Shown here in pieces: positions 52,913 to 61,192 of a stretch of 64,000 bases of DNA. Source of the stretch: Paenibacillus rhizovicinus (GTDB lineage Bacteria > Bacillota > Bacilli > Paenibacillales > Paenibacillaceae); contig NZ_CP048286.1 in assembly GCF_010365285.1 (NCBI RefSeq), positions 2,251,001 through 2,315,000 of the forward strand. Direction: 5' to 3'. The first letter of the stretch is position 1. Each line of letters opens with the position of its first letter. The notes beneath the pieces are model-generated. The model made no database searches and was not told the origin of the DNA. It saw only the letters and a program-made list of their open reading frames with translations. A program made the position numbers and the translations under genes.

Positions 52913-53821
52913 CTAGTTCAGTGCACCGTTGTCCGGGATCTCGTCATCCTTCGCATCCCCGTGCTCTTTCTTGTACCATTGGAAGAAAACGTAGGCCAGA
53001 ATGCAGCCATACATCAGCTCTTGGACCAGCTTCATGACGATACCGCCCAGTTGCTGATCTTCTGCCGGCGACGACAATAAGTTGAAGAACGACGGCCCGG
53101 AGAATTTCGATAACAGCAGGCTGGCATTGCCCCCGCCGATACAGTAGCCCATTGCTTTCGCCCATACATCGGGATCGCTATAGGTTGCATACATCGTCGA
53201 GCCCGAGAAGATGATGAGCGCGCAAGCAGGCGTAAGCAGCATCCCGCTAGCGAAAATATACGCCATTTTGCGCAAATCCGTTAGCCTGTTCCATTCCGGT
53301 ACAGGACAAGCGATCTGCCACCACATCATCATCGATGTGATAAACAATACCAAATAGAAGATTCGATGGATCGTAAAATGCAGCATGACATAATCATGAA
53401 TGTCAGGCACATGATAGACCGAGAAAATCATATTGAAAAAAACGAGCGTGAAAATCGGGTGCATCGTCCACCCTAACTTGGACCAGAAGGATGCACGGAA
53501 GAATCGCCGCCACATGTACGCCGGAATTCCTAGCAACAGCAGCGGAGGCGCTATCAAATACGCTAGTGACATGTTGACCATGTGGAACGTGAACATCATA
53601 TGCCCGAGCAGCTGAAGCGGCCCGCCCAGCGCCAAGTACAGAAAGACCATCCCAGACACGAACATCGTTTTCTGCAAGCCGGTTACTTTCGGCTCCTGCG
53701 GCGCATGCTTTTCCTTCCAAGGCCCAGCCAAGTAGAAATAGAGAATGACTAATGCTGTCATAAAGAAGAAAAACCATGGGCTCCACAACTCATCAAAGCT
53801 GAAATATTGCAATCCAAGCAT
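52913..53821 (-). CDS. ctaG: Cytochrome oxidase assembly protein CtaG
   Basis: The protein has six to seven TM segments and the caa3_CtaG pattern: WSPWFFFFMTALVILYFYLA, LLGHMMFTFHMVNMSLAYLI, HPIFTLVFFNMIFSVYHVPD, LHFTIHRIFYLVLFITSMMM. It helps assemble the copper centre of caa3 oxidase. ATG 53821 (MLGLQYFSFDELWSPW) matches the usual start and has AAAGGGG upstream. Confidence 0.94.
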   Translation of the reverse strand: MLGLQYFSFDELWSPWFFFFMTALVILYFYLAGPWKEKHAPQEPKVTGLQKTMFVSGMVFLYLALGGPLQLLGHMMFTFHMVNMSLAYLIAPPLLLLGIPAYMWRRFFRASFWSKLGWTMHPIFTLVFFNMIFSVYHVPDIHDYVMLHFTIHRIFYLVLFITSMMMWWQIACPVPEWNRLTDLRKMAYIFASGMLLTPACALIIFSGSTMYATYSDPDVWAKAMGYCIGGGNASLLLSKFSGPSFFNLLSSPAEDQQLGGIVMKLVQELMYGCILAYVFFQWYKKEHGDAKDDEIPDNGALN

Positions 53822-53908
53822 GTGGTTGGTACCCCTTTCCATAGCGATACTCACTTACAACAAAAGAGGGGGTCGGCAAGGACCTCCCCCTCTTCAATTA
53901 ACACCGTA

Positions 53909-54229
53909 TTACCACCAAGCCCAATATTCAGCCATGATGACAATCGTGAATACGACGAACACGCCCATCAAAATTCCGATAATCGGGTACAGATGTCCCC
54001 GATCCTTCATGTGCATCCAGAAACCCATTTGAATGAAAACTTGAACGCATGCCATCAGAACGAGAAACAAGTAGATAAACGTAGTGTTGATTTCGCCTGC
54101 TGCAACCATCGCGAATGCGATGATTGTCAGCAGGATGGACATGATGAAACCGATGATATGTTTCTTAGGACCTTCGTGTTTATGGTGTTTTTCTTGCTCA
54201 TTGACTGCGGAATGTTGTTGACCTGACAT
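53909..54229 (-). CDS. ctaF: caa3 cytochrome oxidase subunit IV
   Basis: This 106-residue protein has three TM segments (IIGFIMSILLTIIAFAMVAA, FIYLFLVLMACVQVFIQMGF, YPIIGILMGVFVVFTIVIMA). It is the small subunit of caa3 oxidase, four bases after ctaE. Confidence 0.93.
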   Translation of the reverse strand: MSGQQHSAVNEQEKHHKHEGPKKHIIGFIMSILLTIIAFAMVAAGEINTTFIYLFLVLMACVQVFIQMGFWMHMKDRGHLYPIIGILMGVFVVFTIVIMAEYWAWW

Positions 54230-54232
54230 TCT

Positions 54233-54853
54233 TTAGCCCACCTTTCCCATCAAGTACACGACGGTGAAGATGAATACCCACACGACGTCGATAAAGTGCC
54301 AATAAATACCGGCTACATATATCTTAGGAGCTGTTACGACATTCAAACCTTTTTTGAAGATTTGACCGATCAGAATGCTGATCCAAAGGATACCGAACAA
54401 TACGTGGGCACCGTGGAAGCCAACCAGCGTATAGAACGATGTACTGAATGCGCTTGTCGAGAACTTATGACCTTCATGAACGTAGTTTGTAAACTCGACG
54501 ATCTCGAGTCCAAGGAACCCAAGACCCAGCAAGATCGTGATAACCAACCAGATGATCATCGACTTTACTTTATTCGTGTGCATCGACTGAATCGCGAACA
54601 CGCTGGTAAGCGACGAAGTCAACAGGATGAACGTTGCCCAAGCAGTTGTCGAAAGCTCGAACAACTCCTGCGCGCTCGGGTTGCCGTCGCCAACTTGATG
54701 GCGAAGCGCGAGGAACGCCGAGAAGAGCGTTCCGAACAATACGGTTTCGGCACCAAGGAACAGCCAGAAACCAAGAACTTTATTACGGCCTTCGAGCGTT
54801 GCTTTCTCGGGCTCGTGAGGCAATTGTCCGTCTACGTGCGAATGTCCGCTCAT
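54233..54853 (-). CDS. ctaE: caa3 cytochrome oxidase subunit III
   Basis: The 206-residue protein has five TM segments, with KVLGFWLFLGAETVLFGTLF, FELSTTAWATFILLTSSLTS and the conserved TLVGFHGAHVLFGILWI. It stabilises subunit I. Its ATG overlaps the ctaD stop (ATGA). Confidence 0.95.
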   Translation of the reverse strand: MSGHSHVDGQLPHEPEKATLEGRNKVLGFWLFLGAETVLFGTLFSAFLALRHQVGDGNPSAQELFELSTTAWATFILLTSSLTSVFAIQSMHTNKVKSMIIWLVITILLGLGFLGLEIVEFTNYVHEGHKFSTSAFSTSFYTLVGFHGAHVLFGILWISILIGQIFKKGLNVVTAPKIYVAGIYWHFIDVVWVFIFTVVYLMGKVG

Positions 54854-56742
54854 GCCTTAACCCCCTTATCACCAGTGATTTCATCCACTTCGATATGGAA
54901 GCCATGATCGTCGTACACCGAACGCAGGAACATGCAGAACAGCGTAATTGCCAAACCGAAGATCGCTACGATGTGATTGTTGAACAAGAAAGCTTTGAAG
55001 CCATCGCCGTAATCGCCTTTGCCGTACATGAAGCCAAGACCTGCAATGAAGAGCCCCACTGCCATGACAAACGGCAGAATCGAAGGCGAAGGCATATGGA
55101 TCGAACCGAGCGGCTCGGCAGGCAGCATTTCTTTCTTGCCTTCCATTTTTTCTTTCCAGAATGCATCATAACCACGAACAAGCGGCGTTTGAGCAAAGTT
55201 GTACTCAGGTGCCGGGGATGGAATCGTCCATTCCAGCGTACGGCCGTCTTCCCACGGATCATTCGTTGCATTGCGCGGTTTGAACGACGTGATAACGATG
55301 TTTAGCAAGAATACGATCGTACCGATTCCCATCAGGAATGCGCCGCATGTACTGATCATATTGAGATTGTTAAAGCCTTGACCGTCCAGGTACGTCCATA
55401 CGCGGCGCGGCATCCCCATCAAACCGAGGAAATGCTGTACGAAGAACGTCAAGTGGAAACCGAGGAAGAATGTCCAGAAGCAAAGCTTGCCAAGACCTTC
55501 GCTCAGCGTGCGTCCGAACATTTTCGGCCACCAGTAGTATAGCCCCGAGAACAGGCCGAGAATCAAGCCGCCCACGATAACATAATGGAAGTGGGCAACG
55601 ACGAAGTACGAATCGTGATACTGGAAGTCGGCAGGAGCTGCTGCAAGCATGACCCCTGTTACGCCGCCCATTACGAATGTAGGCACGAAGCCTACAGCGA
55701 ACAGGTTAGCCGTCGTGAACCGGATCGATCCGCCCCACATCGTAAACAGCCAGTTGAAGATTTTGATACCTGTCGGTACGGCAATCAGCATGGTCGCGAT
55801 GGAGAACAACGCATTCGCTACAGGTCCAAGACCCGTCGTGAACATGTGATGCGCCCATACCATGAAGCCGAGGAAGCCGATCAACACGGTTGCGAATACC
55901 ATCGAGCTGTAACCGAACAACCGTTTCCGGGAGAACGTGCTGATAACCTCGGAAATGACGCCGAAAGCAGGCAGGATAAGAATGTATACTTCGGGATGTC
56001 CGAAGATCCAGAAGATATGTTCCCACAGCACGGCGTTACCGCCATTGGTCGGTTCGAAGAAGTTACCTCCGAAGAGCCGGTCGAACATCATGGCAACCAA
56101 GCCGACCGTCAGTGCAGGGAAAGCGAACAGAATCAAAGCAGAAGTGATAAACGCCGTCCAGGTAAACATCGGCATACGCATGAAGCTCATGCCTGGAGCA
56201 CGCATATTAATGATCGTTACCAAGAAGTTGATACCGCCGACCAGCGTGCCGATACCGGCGATTTGAAGACCGATAACATAGAAGTCAACGCCGTGACCGC
56301 CGCTGAAAGTAGGCGTTGCAAGCGGTGCGTATGACGTCCAGCCTGCATCGGGCGCGCCGCCGGCAAACCAGCTGACATTCAGCAGGACGCCGCCTGCGAA
56401 GAATGTCCAGAAGCCGATCGCGTTAACGAACGGGAACGCTACGTCGCGTGCGCCGATCTGCAGCGGCACGATCGCATTCATCAAGGCGAATATGATCGGC
56501 ATCGCCGCAAGGAAGATCATGGTCGTTCCATGCATCGTCAGCAATTCGTTAAACGTGTGCGCTGCTACGAAATCATTCAATGGCTGCCATAATTGAATGC
56601 GGATCATCAATGCTTCCAATCCGCCTACCAGGAAGAAAAATCCGCCTGAGATCAAATACAGAATGCCGATTTTTTTATGGTCAACGGTTGTTAGCCAGTC
56701 CATGAGACCACTATACCGCTTAACCTTGTGTGCGTGAGCCAA
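54850..56742 (-). CDS. ctaD: caa3 cytochrome oxidase subunit I
   Basis: Catalytic subunit with heme a, heme a3 and CuB, which reduces O2 to water and pumps protons. Key sites: His in LLTMHGTTMIF, the CuB His-Tyr pair in WIFGHPEVYILILPAFG, WAHHMFTTG, and HFHYVIVGG near the heme ligands. About 14 TM segments are expected, including the C-terminal extension of the SoxM-like type. An ATG at 56760 lies within the Shine-Dalgarno AAGGAGGT, so TTG 56742 (MAHAHKVKRYSGLMDWLTTV) is the likely start, giving 630 residues. Confidence 0.95.
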   Translation of the reverse strand: MAHAHKVKRYSGLMDWLTTVDHKKIGILYLISGGFFFLVGGLEALMIRIQLWQPLNDFVAAHTFNELLTMHGTTMIFLAAMPIIFALMNAIVPLQIGARDVAFPFVNAIGFWTFFAGGVLLNVSWFAGGAPDAGWTSYAPLATPTFSGGHGVDFYVIGLQIAGIGTLVGGINFLVTIINMRAPGMSFMRMPMFTWTAFITSALILFAFPALTVGLVAMMFDRLFGGNFFEPTNGGNAVLWEHIFWIFGHPEVYILILPAFGVISEVISTFSRKRLFGYSSMVFATVLIGFLGFMVWAHHMFTTGLGPVANALFSIATMLIAVPTGIKIFNWLFTMWGGSIRFTTANLFAVGFVPTFVMGGVTGVMLAAAPADFQYHDSYFVVAHFHYVIVGGLILGLFSGLYYWWPKMFGRTLSEGLGKLCFWTFFLGFHLTFFVQHFLGLMGMPRRVWTYLDGQGFNNLNMISTCGAFLMGIGTIVFLLNIVITSFKPRNATNDPWEDGRTLEWTIPSPAPEYNFAQTPLVRGYDAFWKEKMEGKKEMLPAEPLGSIHMPSPSILPFVMAVGLFIAGLGFMYGKGDYGDGFKAFLFNNHIVAIFGLAITLFCMFLRSVYDDHGFHIEVDEITGDKGVKA

Positions 56743-56771
56743 AGTAGGTACCTCCTTCATTCCGTAAGTGA

Positions 56772-57812
56772 TTAATAGTCTAGTTTCAAGCCCGCCAAGT
56801 ACTTCGCGATGCCATCGATTTGTTTCTCGGTCAAATCAACCTTAGGCATCAATGTGCCTGGTTTAACTTCCTGAGGATTGGTAATCCATCTCTTCAGGTT
56901 GTCTTCAACCGAACCTTCGTTGGCATATTCAGGCTGATCCGTGTTGACCAAGATACCTGCGACCGTTTGTTTGCCTCCGATACCCATGAGGTTAGGATAA
57001 GCAGCACCGCTGCTACCGATTGCATGGCAAGTCAGACATTGTTTATTAAGCACGTCCGCAACTTCTTGATCTTGAGGAGGAGCTACAGGCGACTTCATTG
57101 CTGCAACCCAACGGTCGAACGAAGCCTTGTCCACGACTTTGACTTTGAAATCCATCAAGGAGTGTGAAGGTCCGCAAAGCTCTGCGCACTTGCCAAGGAA
57201 TACGCCGGTATGATCGGCTTTAAAGTACATCGTGTTCACGTTTCCGCCCGGGTTCGTATCCACTTTACCCGCCAGGGACGGGATCCAGAAGGAGTGAAGA
57301 ACGTCGGCAGTCTTCGCTTGAACGGAAATGATCGTACCTTCCGGAATAACAAGCTCTTGCGCTGTTTTAACGCCAAGTTTGGAATATTCGAACTCCCACC
57401 AGTACTGGTGAGCCGTAACATTGAGTTGTACGGCATTCGGGTCTTTCGTGTAATCCTTCGCAAGCCCGAATACGGAATTAACCGTCGGAATACCGACGAT
57501 AATCAGGAGAATGATTGGAATAACGGTCCAAATAATCTCCAACTTGTGGTTGCCTTCCACTTGAACCGGGATCGATTTGTCACCCGGACGGCGGCGATAG
57601 CGAATAATAACATAGCCTGCGATTACGAATACGATCAGAACGACGACAACCATGATCGTGATCGTAAGTTTCATTAGTCCGAACTGTTCTTCGGCTACCG
57701 GTCCTTGCGGTCTCAGCGTCGATAAGTCAGCTCGTCCGCAAGCTGACAGCAGCAACACCATTCCGGCGAGAAGCGGCAATAGCCGTTTTAGAACGTGCCA
57801 CCGTTTCATCAT
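56772..57812 (-). CDS. ctaC: caa3 cytochrome oxidase subunit II with fused cytochrome c
   Basis: A lipoprotein signal (LLLSAC) is followed by two TM helices, the CuA cupredoxin domain (HQYWWEFEYSKLGVKTAQEL, CuA ligands in GKCAELCGPSHSLMDF with the His in VLHSFWIP), and a C-terminal cytochrome c domain with heme motif CLTCH and axial Met in GTLMPKVDL. It accepts electrons from cytochrome c or the quinol chain. ATG 57812 is chosen, with GTGGGG seven bases upstream. It is the first gene of the operon. Confidence 0.96.
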   Translation of the reverse strand: MMKRWHVLKRLLPLLAGMVLLLSACGRADLSTLRPQGPVAEEQFGLMKLTITIMVVVVLIVFVIAGYVIIRYRRRPGDKSIPVQVEGNHKLEIIWTVIPIILLIIVGIPTVNSVFGLAKDYTKDPNAVQLNVTAHQYWWEFEYSKLGVKTAQELVIPEGTIISVQAKTADVLHSFWIPSLAGKVDTNPGGNVNTMYFKADHTGVFLGKCAELCGPSHSLMDFKVKVVDKASFDRWVAAMKSPVAPPQDQEVADVLNKQCLTCHAIGSSGAAYPNLMGIGGKQTVAGILVNTDQPEYANEGSVEDNLKRWITNPQEVKPGTLMPKVDLTEKQIDGIAKYLAGLKLDY

Positions 57813-57926
57813 CAATCAACCCCACTTTTTACGTTTTGACAGCAGCCGTAGACAGTGCAAAAAGCGGCTCTGCTGCTTGTAAATCCTAGATGTGTAGACA
57901 ACTTCCGCAATCTAATCACTTAAATA

Positions 57927-57955
57927 AATATAAAGTTGCAGGTGCTATTTGTCAA
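57927..57955 (-). promoter_or_regulatory. Sigma-A promoter of the cta operon
   Basis: TTGACA (57955-57950), a 17-base spacer and TATATT (57932-57927) on the minus strand, about 115 bases upstream of ctaC. Confidence 0.8.
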
Positions 57956-58164
57956 TGTTCCCAAGGATGTTCACAAAATGTTCTCATCCCTAGTGAAACC
58001 AACGATTTCCCCGTTTTTTAGCTTGCCAATTTTCACTTCTGAAGCTCCATGTCTATCCTACATTGTGTGCATAAACCATGGTTCTTTATGTATCGGTTCG
58101 CCATGCATATTTGCTCTCCGCTCGCCCATTCTAAGGACAGGCAGAAGAAAGGAGCGACCTTACG

Positions 58165-58893
58165 ATGAAGCAAGCACGTTTTCTTACTTTGCTTACCGCA
58201 TTAACGCTAAGCGTGGTCGTCACAAACGGCTGCAATTATCAACGCTACGTTCAAAACAGCACATACGATTACGGAAGCAACAACAAAGGCGATCCGAAAA
58301 TGCTGGGCAGCCGCATGTTCGGTACCGTAAGCGGATTGCCCGGACAGCACGACAATGCCTGGTTCGAATACAGCTCGCTGATTTCCAACGACGTCTCGAA
58401 TATCAATGGCGTGGCCGGCGCCATCGCGATGCTGACGGACAAGAATGCTTATATCGCCATTACGACGGACTGGACGGCAACCGGCACGCTCAAATCCGGC
58501 GGACGCAGCACGCGCGAACAGAATAACTCGGGTTCGACGCAAGGCGTATACAATGACGATAGCGGCAGCCCGTATTGGAACAATCAGCGAGTCGCAACGC
58601 CGTACAATTCCAACTTCACCGTCAATGACCATAATCAAATCTCCGACGAGCTTAAACAAACGATCGCGGTTCATGTCCGCAAGCTTGCGCCAGCCGTTCA
58701 GGAAGTGCATATCTCCGCAAACATGGAATTTAACAATCACTTGATTCAATACGCGCAGGAAGCATGGGCAGGCCATTCGCTTAAGCCTTGGCTGTCCTCC
58801 TTCAACAAGCTGGTGCAGCATCAGTTCGCAGGCGGCAACGAGGTCCCGGCGCCAATCGAAGTTCAACGAGGGCGCGCAGCGTTCCACAAGTAA
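58165..58893 (+). CDS. YhcN/YlaJ-family sporulation lipoprotein
   Basis: The signal peptide ends in VVTNGC (Cys23). The mature part carries the YhcN/YlaJ domain: NGVAGAIAMLTDKNAYIAIT, DELKQTIAVHVRKLAPAVQE and VHISANMEFNNHLIQYAQ. In relatives it is found in the spore inner membrane and germination-related. The middle (SGGRSTREQNNSGSTQGVYN) is a low-complexity linker. AGAAAGGAG precedes ATG. It is monocistronic with a terminator after it. Confidence 0.88.
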   Translation: MKQARFLTLLTALTLSVVVTNGCNYQRYVQNSTYDYGSNNKGDPKMLGSRMFGTVSGLPGQHDNAWFEYSSLISNDVSNINGVAGAIAMLTDKNAYIAITTDWTATGTLKSGGRSTREQNNSGSTQGVYNDDSGSPYWNNQRVATPYNSNFTVNDHNQISDELKQTIAVHVRKLAPAVQEVHISANMEFNNHLIQYAQEAWAGHSLKPWLSSFNKLVQHQFAGGNEVPAPIEVQRGRAAFHK

Positions 58894-58924
58894 GCCGCGG
58901 TAAGCCTAAGCTTCACCGTTCCTG

Positions 58925-58957
58925 GCCGGAGTATTCGATACGGATGCTCCGGCTTTT
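58925..58957 (+). terminator. Terminator after the spore lipoprotein gene
   Basis: The stem GCCGGAG / CTCCGGC with a 15-base loop is followed by TTTT. The next 250 bases, to the MarR promoter, are AT-richer and show no gene. Confidence 0.85.
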
Positions 58958-59211
58958 ACGTTCGCAACGTTTCGCCAAGGAAATTATTCAAGAAACTTAT
59001 TTAATGAAGAGAAAAAAAATTTTCCCTTACATCCCCAACTCCAGTAGGATCGTTCTCGCTCTCTCTGAATGGCCTCCTTATGATCAGCACACCTACTTTT
59101 ACCCGTTTCTTCATTATATACTCTCAAAATACTCAAAATGTATCCTGGGCCGGTATTCATAAGGATGAGCCGAAGAGCGCGGCGATGAGGGCTGCTTTTT
59201 CCGTTTCAAGC

Positions 59212-59253
59212 TTGACAATTCGTTCGTCATGATATATCTTTAATTTAAGATAT
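59212..59253 (+). promoter_or_regulatory. Promoter overlapped by MhqR-like palindrome
   Basis: TTGACA (59212-59217), a 17-base spacer and TATCTT (59235-59240) form a promoter. The inverted repeat ATATCTT-N6-AAGATAT (59234-59253) overlaps the -10, resembling the box known for the Bacillus MarR-type repressor MhqR. Confidence 0.75.
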
Positions 59254-59334
59254 CAACCATTAAGTCTTTATCGTACATGATCGCTGTTGAAATTAGCATT
59301 ATCAGAGCGCCAACTACTAAACGAGGTGAGGACC

Positions 59335-59781
59335 TTGACTACGCCTGACCATAACCATGCATTGAATCTATTCATCACCCTATCCCGCGCGCATCAGTGG
59401 GTAACCGCTCATGTCCATCAGGACATTCGGAAACGCGGCCTTAATCCGACGGAGTTCGCTGTGCTGGAGCTTCTGTATCACAAGGGCGAACAGCCGCTGC
59501 AGCAGATCGGCGAGAAGATCTTGATGACGAGCGGCAACATTACGTATGTCATCGACAAGCTTGCGGACAAAGGATTGGCGCAGCGCAAAGCGTGTCCGAC
59601 AGACCGCCGGGTCACTTATGCGGAGATTACGGAACAAGGCAAACACTTTCTGGACGAAGCTTTCCCGCCGCATACGGAAGCGATCTCGAAAGCGGTCGAA
59701 GGTCTTACGCCGGAAGAACAGGCACAAGCGGCTCAGCTATTGAAGAAGCTCGGGATCGCTGCCCAGAGCAGTTTTACGTAG
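59335..59781 (+). CDS. mhqR: MarR family repressor, MhqR-like
   Basis: The winged-helix protein has LNPTEFAVLELLYHKGEQPL, QQIGEKILMTSGNITYVIDK and DRRVTYAEITEQGK, close to what I know of Bacillus MhqR, which represses quinone- and azo-compound detoxification genes. An ATG upstream at 59287 has no ribosome site; TTG 59335 has GAGGTGAGG upstream and gives 148 residues. Its own promoter carries a palindrome. The DoxX and pirin genes downstream fit this regulon. Confidence 0.88.
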   Translation: MTTPDHNHALNLFITLSRAHQWVTAHVHQDIRKRGLNPTEFAVLELLYHKGEQPLQQIGEKILMTSGNITYVIDKLADKGLAQRKACPTDRRVTYAEITEQGKHFLDEAFPPHTEAISKAVEGLTPEEQAQAAQLLKKLGIAAQSSFT

Positions 59782-59863
59782 CGATCGTACGAGGAGGGCT
59801 TCGCGGTTACGGCCGCCCCCTTAACGGTTCACGTTCGCATTTTCGGAGGAGGTTCCTACTCGA

Positions 59864-60247
59864 ATGTCGCTTGGCTTATTGATTATTCGTTTGGCCGTCG
59901 GATTGACGCTAGCCGGACATGGCGCCCAGAAGCTGTTTGGCTGGTTCGGCGGATTCGGGCTGAAAGCAACCGGCAGTTGGATGGATTCCATGGGCATTAG
60001 ACCGGGCCTTGTCGTCGCGCTGCTGGCCGGACTAGCCGAATTGACCGGAGGCCTGCTCTTCTCTCTTGGTCTTGGCTTGCCCCTTGCCGCGACGCTGATC
60101 GTCTTGCCGATGCTCGGCGCGATTGCTGCCGTTCATATTCGACATGGCTACTGGGTGAGGCAGAACGGCATCGAATACAACGTCATTATCATCGCTGCCG
60201 CAGTAGGCATCGCGCTTGTCGGCGCCGGAGACTATGCGGTGGGCTGA
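59864..60247 (+). CDS. DoxX-family membrane protein
   Basis: This 127-residue protein has four TM segments, with the family motif RLAVGLTLAGHGAQKLFGWF and GLKATGSWMDSMGIRPG. DoxX proteins such as CatD take part in redox and thiol stress responses in Bacillus. GGAGGAGG is present upstream. It lies between the MhqR-like gene and the pirin gene on the same strand. Confidence 0.9.
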   Translation: MSLGLLIIRLAVGLTLAGHGAQKLFGWFGGFGLKATGSWMDSMGIRPGLVVALLAGLAELTGGLLFSLGLGLPLAATLIVLPMLGAIAAVHIRHGYWVRQNGIEYNVIIIAAAVGIALVGAGDYAVG

Positions 60248-60300
60248 GGCGATTTGCGGATTGAATTGCAGCATTCTTATTTATAAGGAGGAAAATCGAT

Positions 60301-61077
60301 ATGCAAACACTTGTTTATGGACCGACTTTGCAAGCAACCGGTGCTTTTGACCGCGGTAAAATCACCGAACAGAAACCGATCGGGTTCTCCGGCGAAGGTT
60401 CCGTCGTGAAACGGGTCAGCACGTTATTCTATTGGGCTTGGGCGCATGCCAAACACGATGGTTATATTCCGCTTCATCCCCATCAAGCCTTTGAAATCAT
60501 GACGTATGTCGTCTCGGGGAAAGCCGAGCATGGGGATACGCTCGGTACGAAGAGCACCGTCGGCGCCGGCGGCGTCCAGCTGATGCAGACCGGATCCGGC
60601 GTCAGCCATGAGGAACGGTTCGTCGGCCCGGACATGGAAGGCTTCCAAATTTGGTTCGAGCCTTCGATCGAGGAAGCACTGAAAGTAAAACCGACCTACA
60701 ATCAATACGAGCACGAAGCATTCCCGATTGTCCAAGGCGAAGGCTTCACGCAGAAAACCGTCATCGGAGAAGGCTCTCCGATCAGCATCACCGCCGACGC
60801 GCGCATGTGGGACGTCGAGCTGGAGCCTGGTGCCGTATATCGCCATCCGATCACGAAAGACCGCTCGCTGACCGCGCTTGCCATTCGCGGCGACGGTACA
60901 TGGTCGTATGCGGATCAATCCGATAACCGGACGACGTTCCAGCACAAGGACTTCATTCTGGTCCGGGCGGAACGGACGGCCGAAGCCGTCATCGCCTCGA
61001 CCGGAGACGCGCCGCTGCGCCTCATTCTGATCGACGTGCCGACATCGGTGGATTATCCGCTTTATCCGAAACGATAA
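60301..61077 (+). CDS. Pirin-family protein, possible quercetinase
   Basis: The bicupin protein of 258 residues has FYWAWAHAKHDGYIPLHPHQ with the metal His pair, FEIMTYVVSGKAEHGDTLGT and GGVQLMQTGSGVSHEERFV, and a second, degenerate cupin. Relatives such as YhhW act as quercetin 2,3-dioxygenase or in stress response. AAGGAGG precedes ATG 60301. It is the last gene of the MhqR-like cluster. Confidence 0.9.
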   Translation: MQTLVYGPTLQATGAFDRGKITEQKPIGFSGEGSVVKRVSTLFYWAWAHAKHDGYIPLHPHQAFEIMTYVVSGKAEHGDTLGTKSTVGAGGVQLMQTGSGVSHEERFVGPDMEGFQIWFEPSIEEALKVKPTYNQYEHEAFPIVQGEGFTQKTVIGEGSPISITADARMWDVELEPGAVYRHPITKDRSLTALAIRGDGTWSYADQSDNRTTFQHKDFILVRAERTAEAVIASTGDAPLRLILIDVPTSVDYPLYPKR

Positions 61078-61082
61078 CGATC

Positions 61083-61109
61083 ATTCGTTACATTCGTTAC
61101 ATTCGTTAC
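61083..61109. repeat. Triple 9-bp tandem repeat
   Basis: ATTCGTTAC is repeated three times directly after the pirin gene stop. It is probably neutral microsatellite-like DNA. Confidence 0.8.
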
Positions 61110-61124
61110 ATTATAAATGCTTCA

Positions 61125-61180
61125 AAAAAAAGGCTTCGTACCGTTCGGCTTAACAGCCAAACCTACGAAGCCTTCTTCTG
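61125..61180. terminator. Terminator between convergent pirin and melA-like genes
   Basis: Arms AAGGCTTCGTA and TACGAAGCCTT enclose a 23-base loop, with an A-run on one side and a T/C-rich tail on the other, so it serves both strands. Confidence 0.85.
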
Positions 61181-61192
61181 TTCTGTTCCGTA

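Noticed and set aside
61083..61109. Three 9-bp repeats considered as a CRISPR start or iteron
   Set aside because: The units are contiguous without spacers and there are no Cas or Rep genes nearby.
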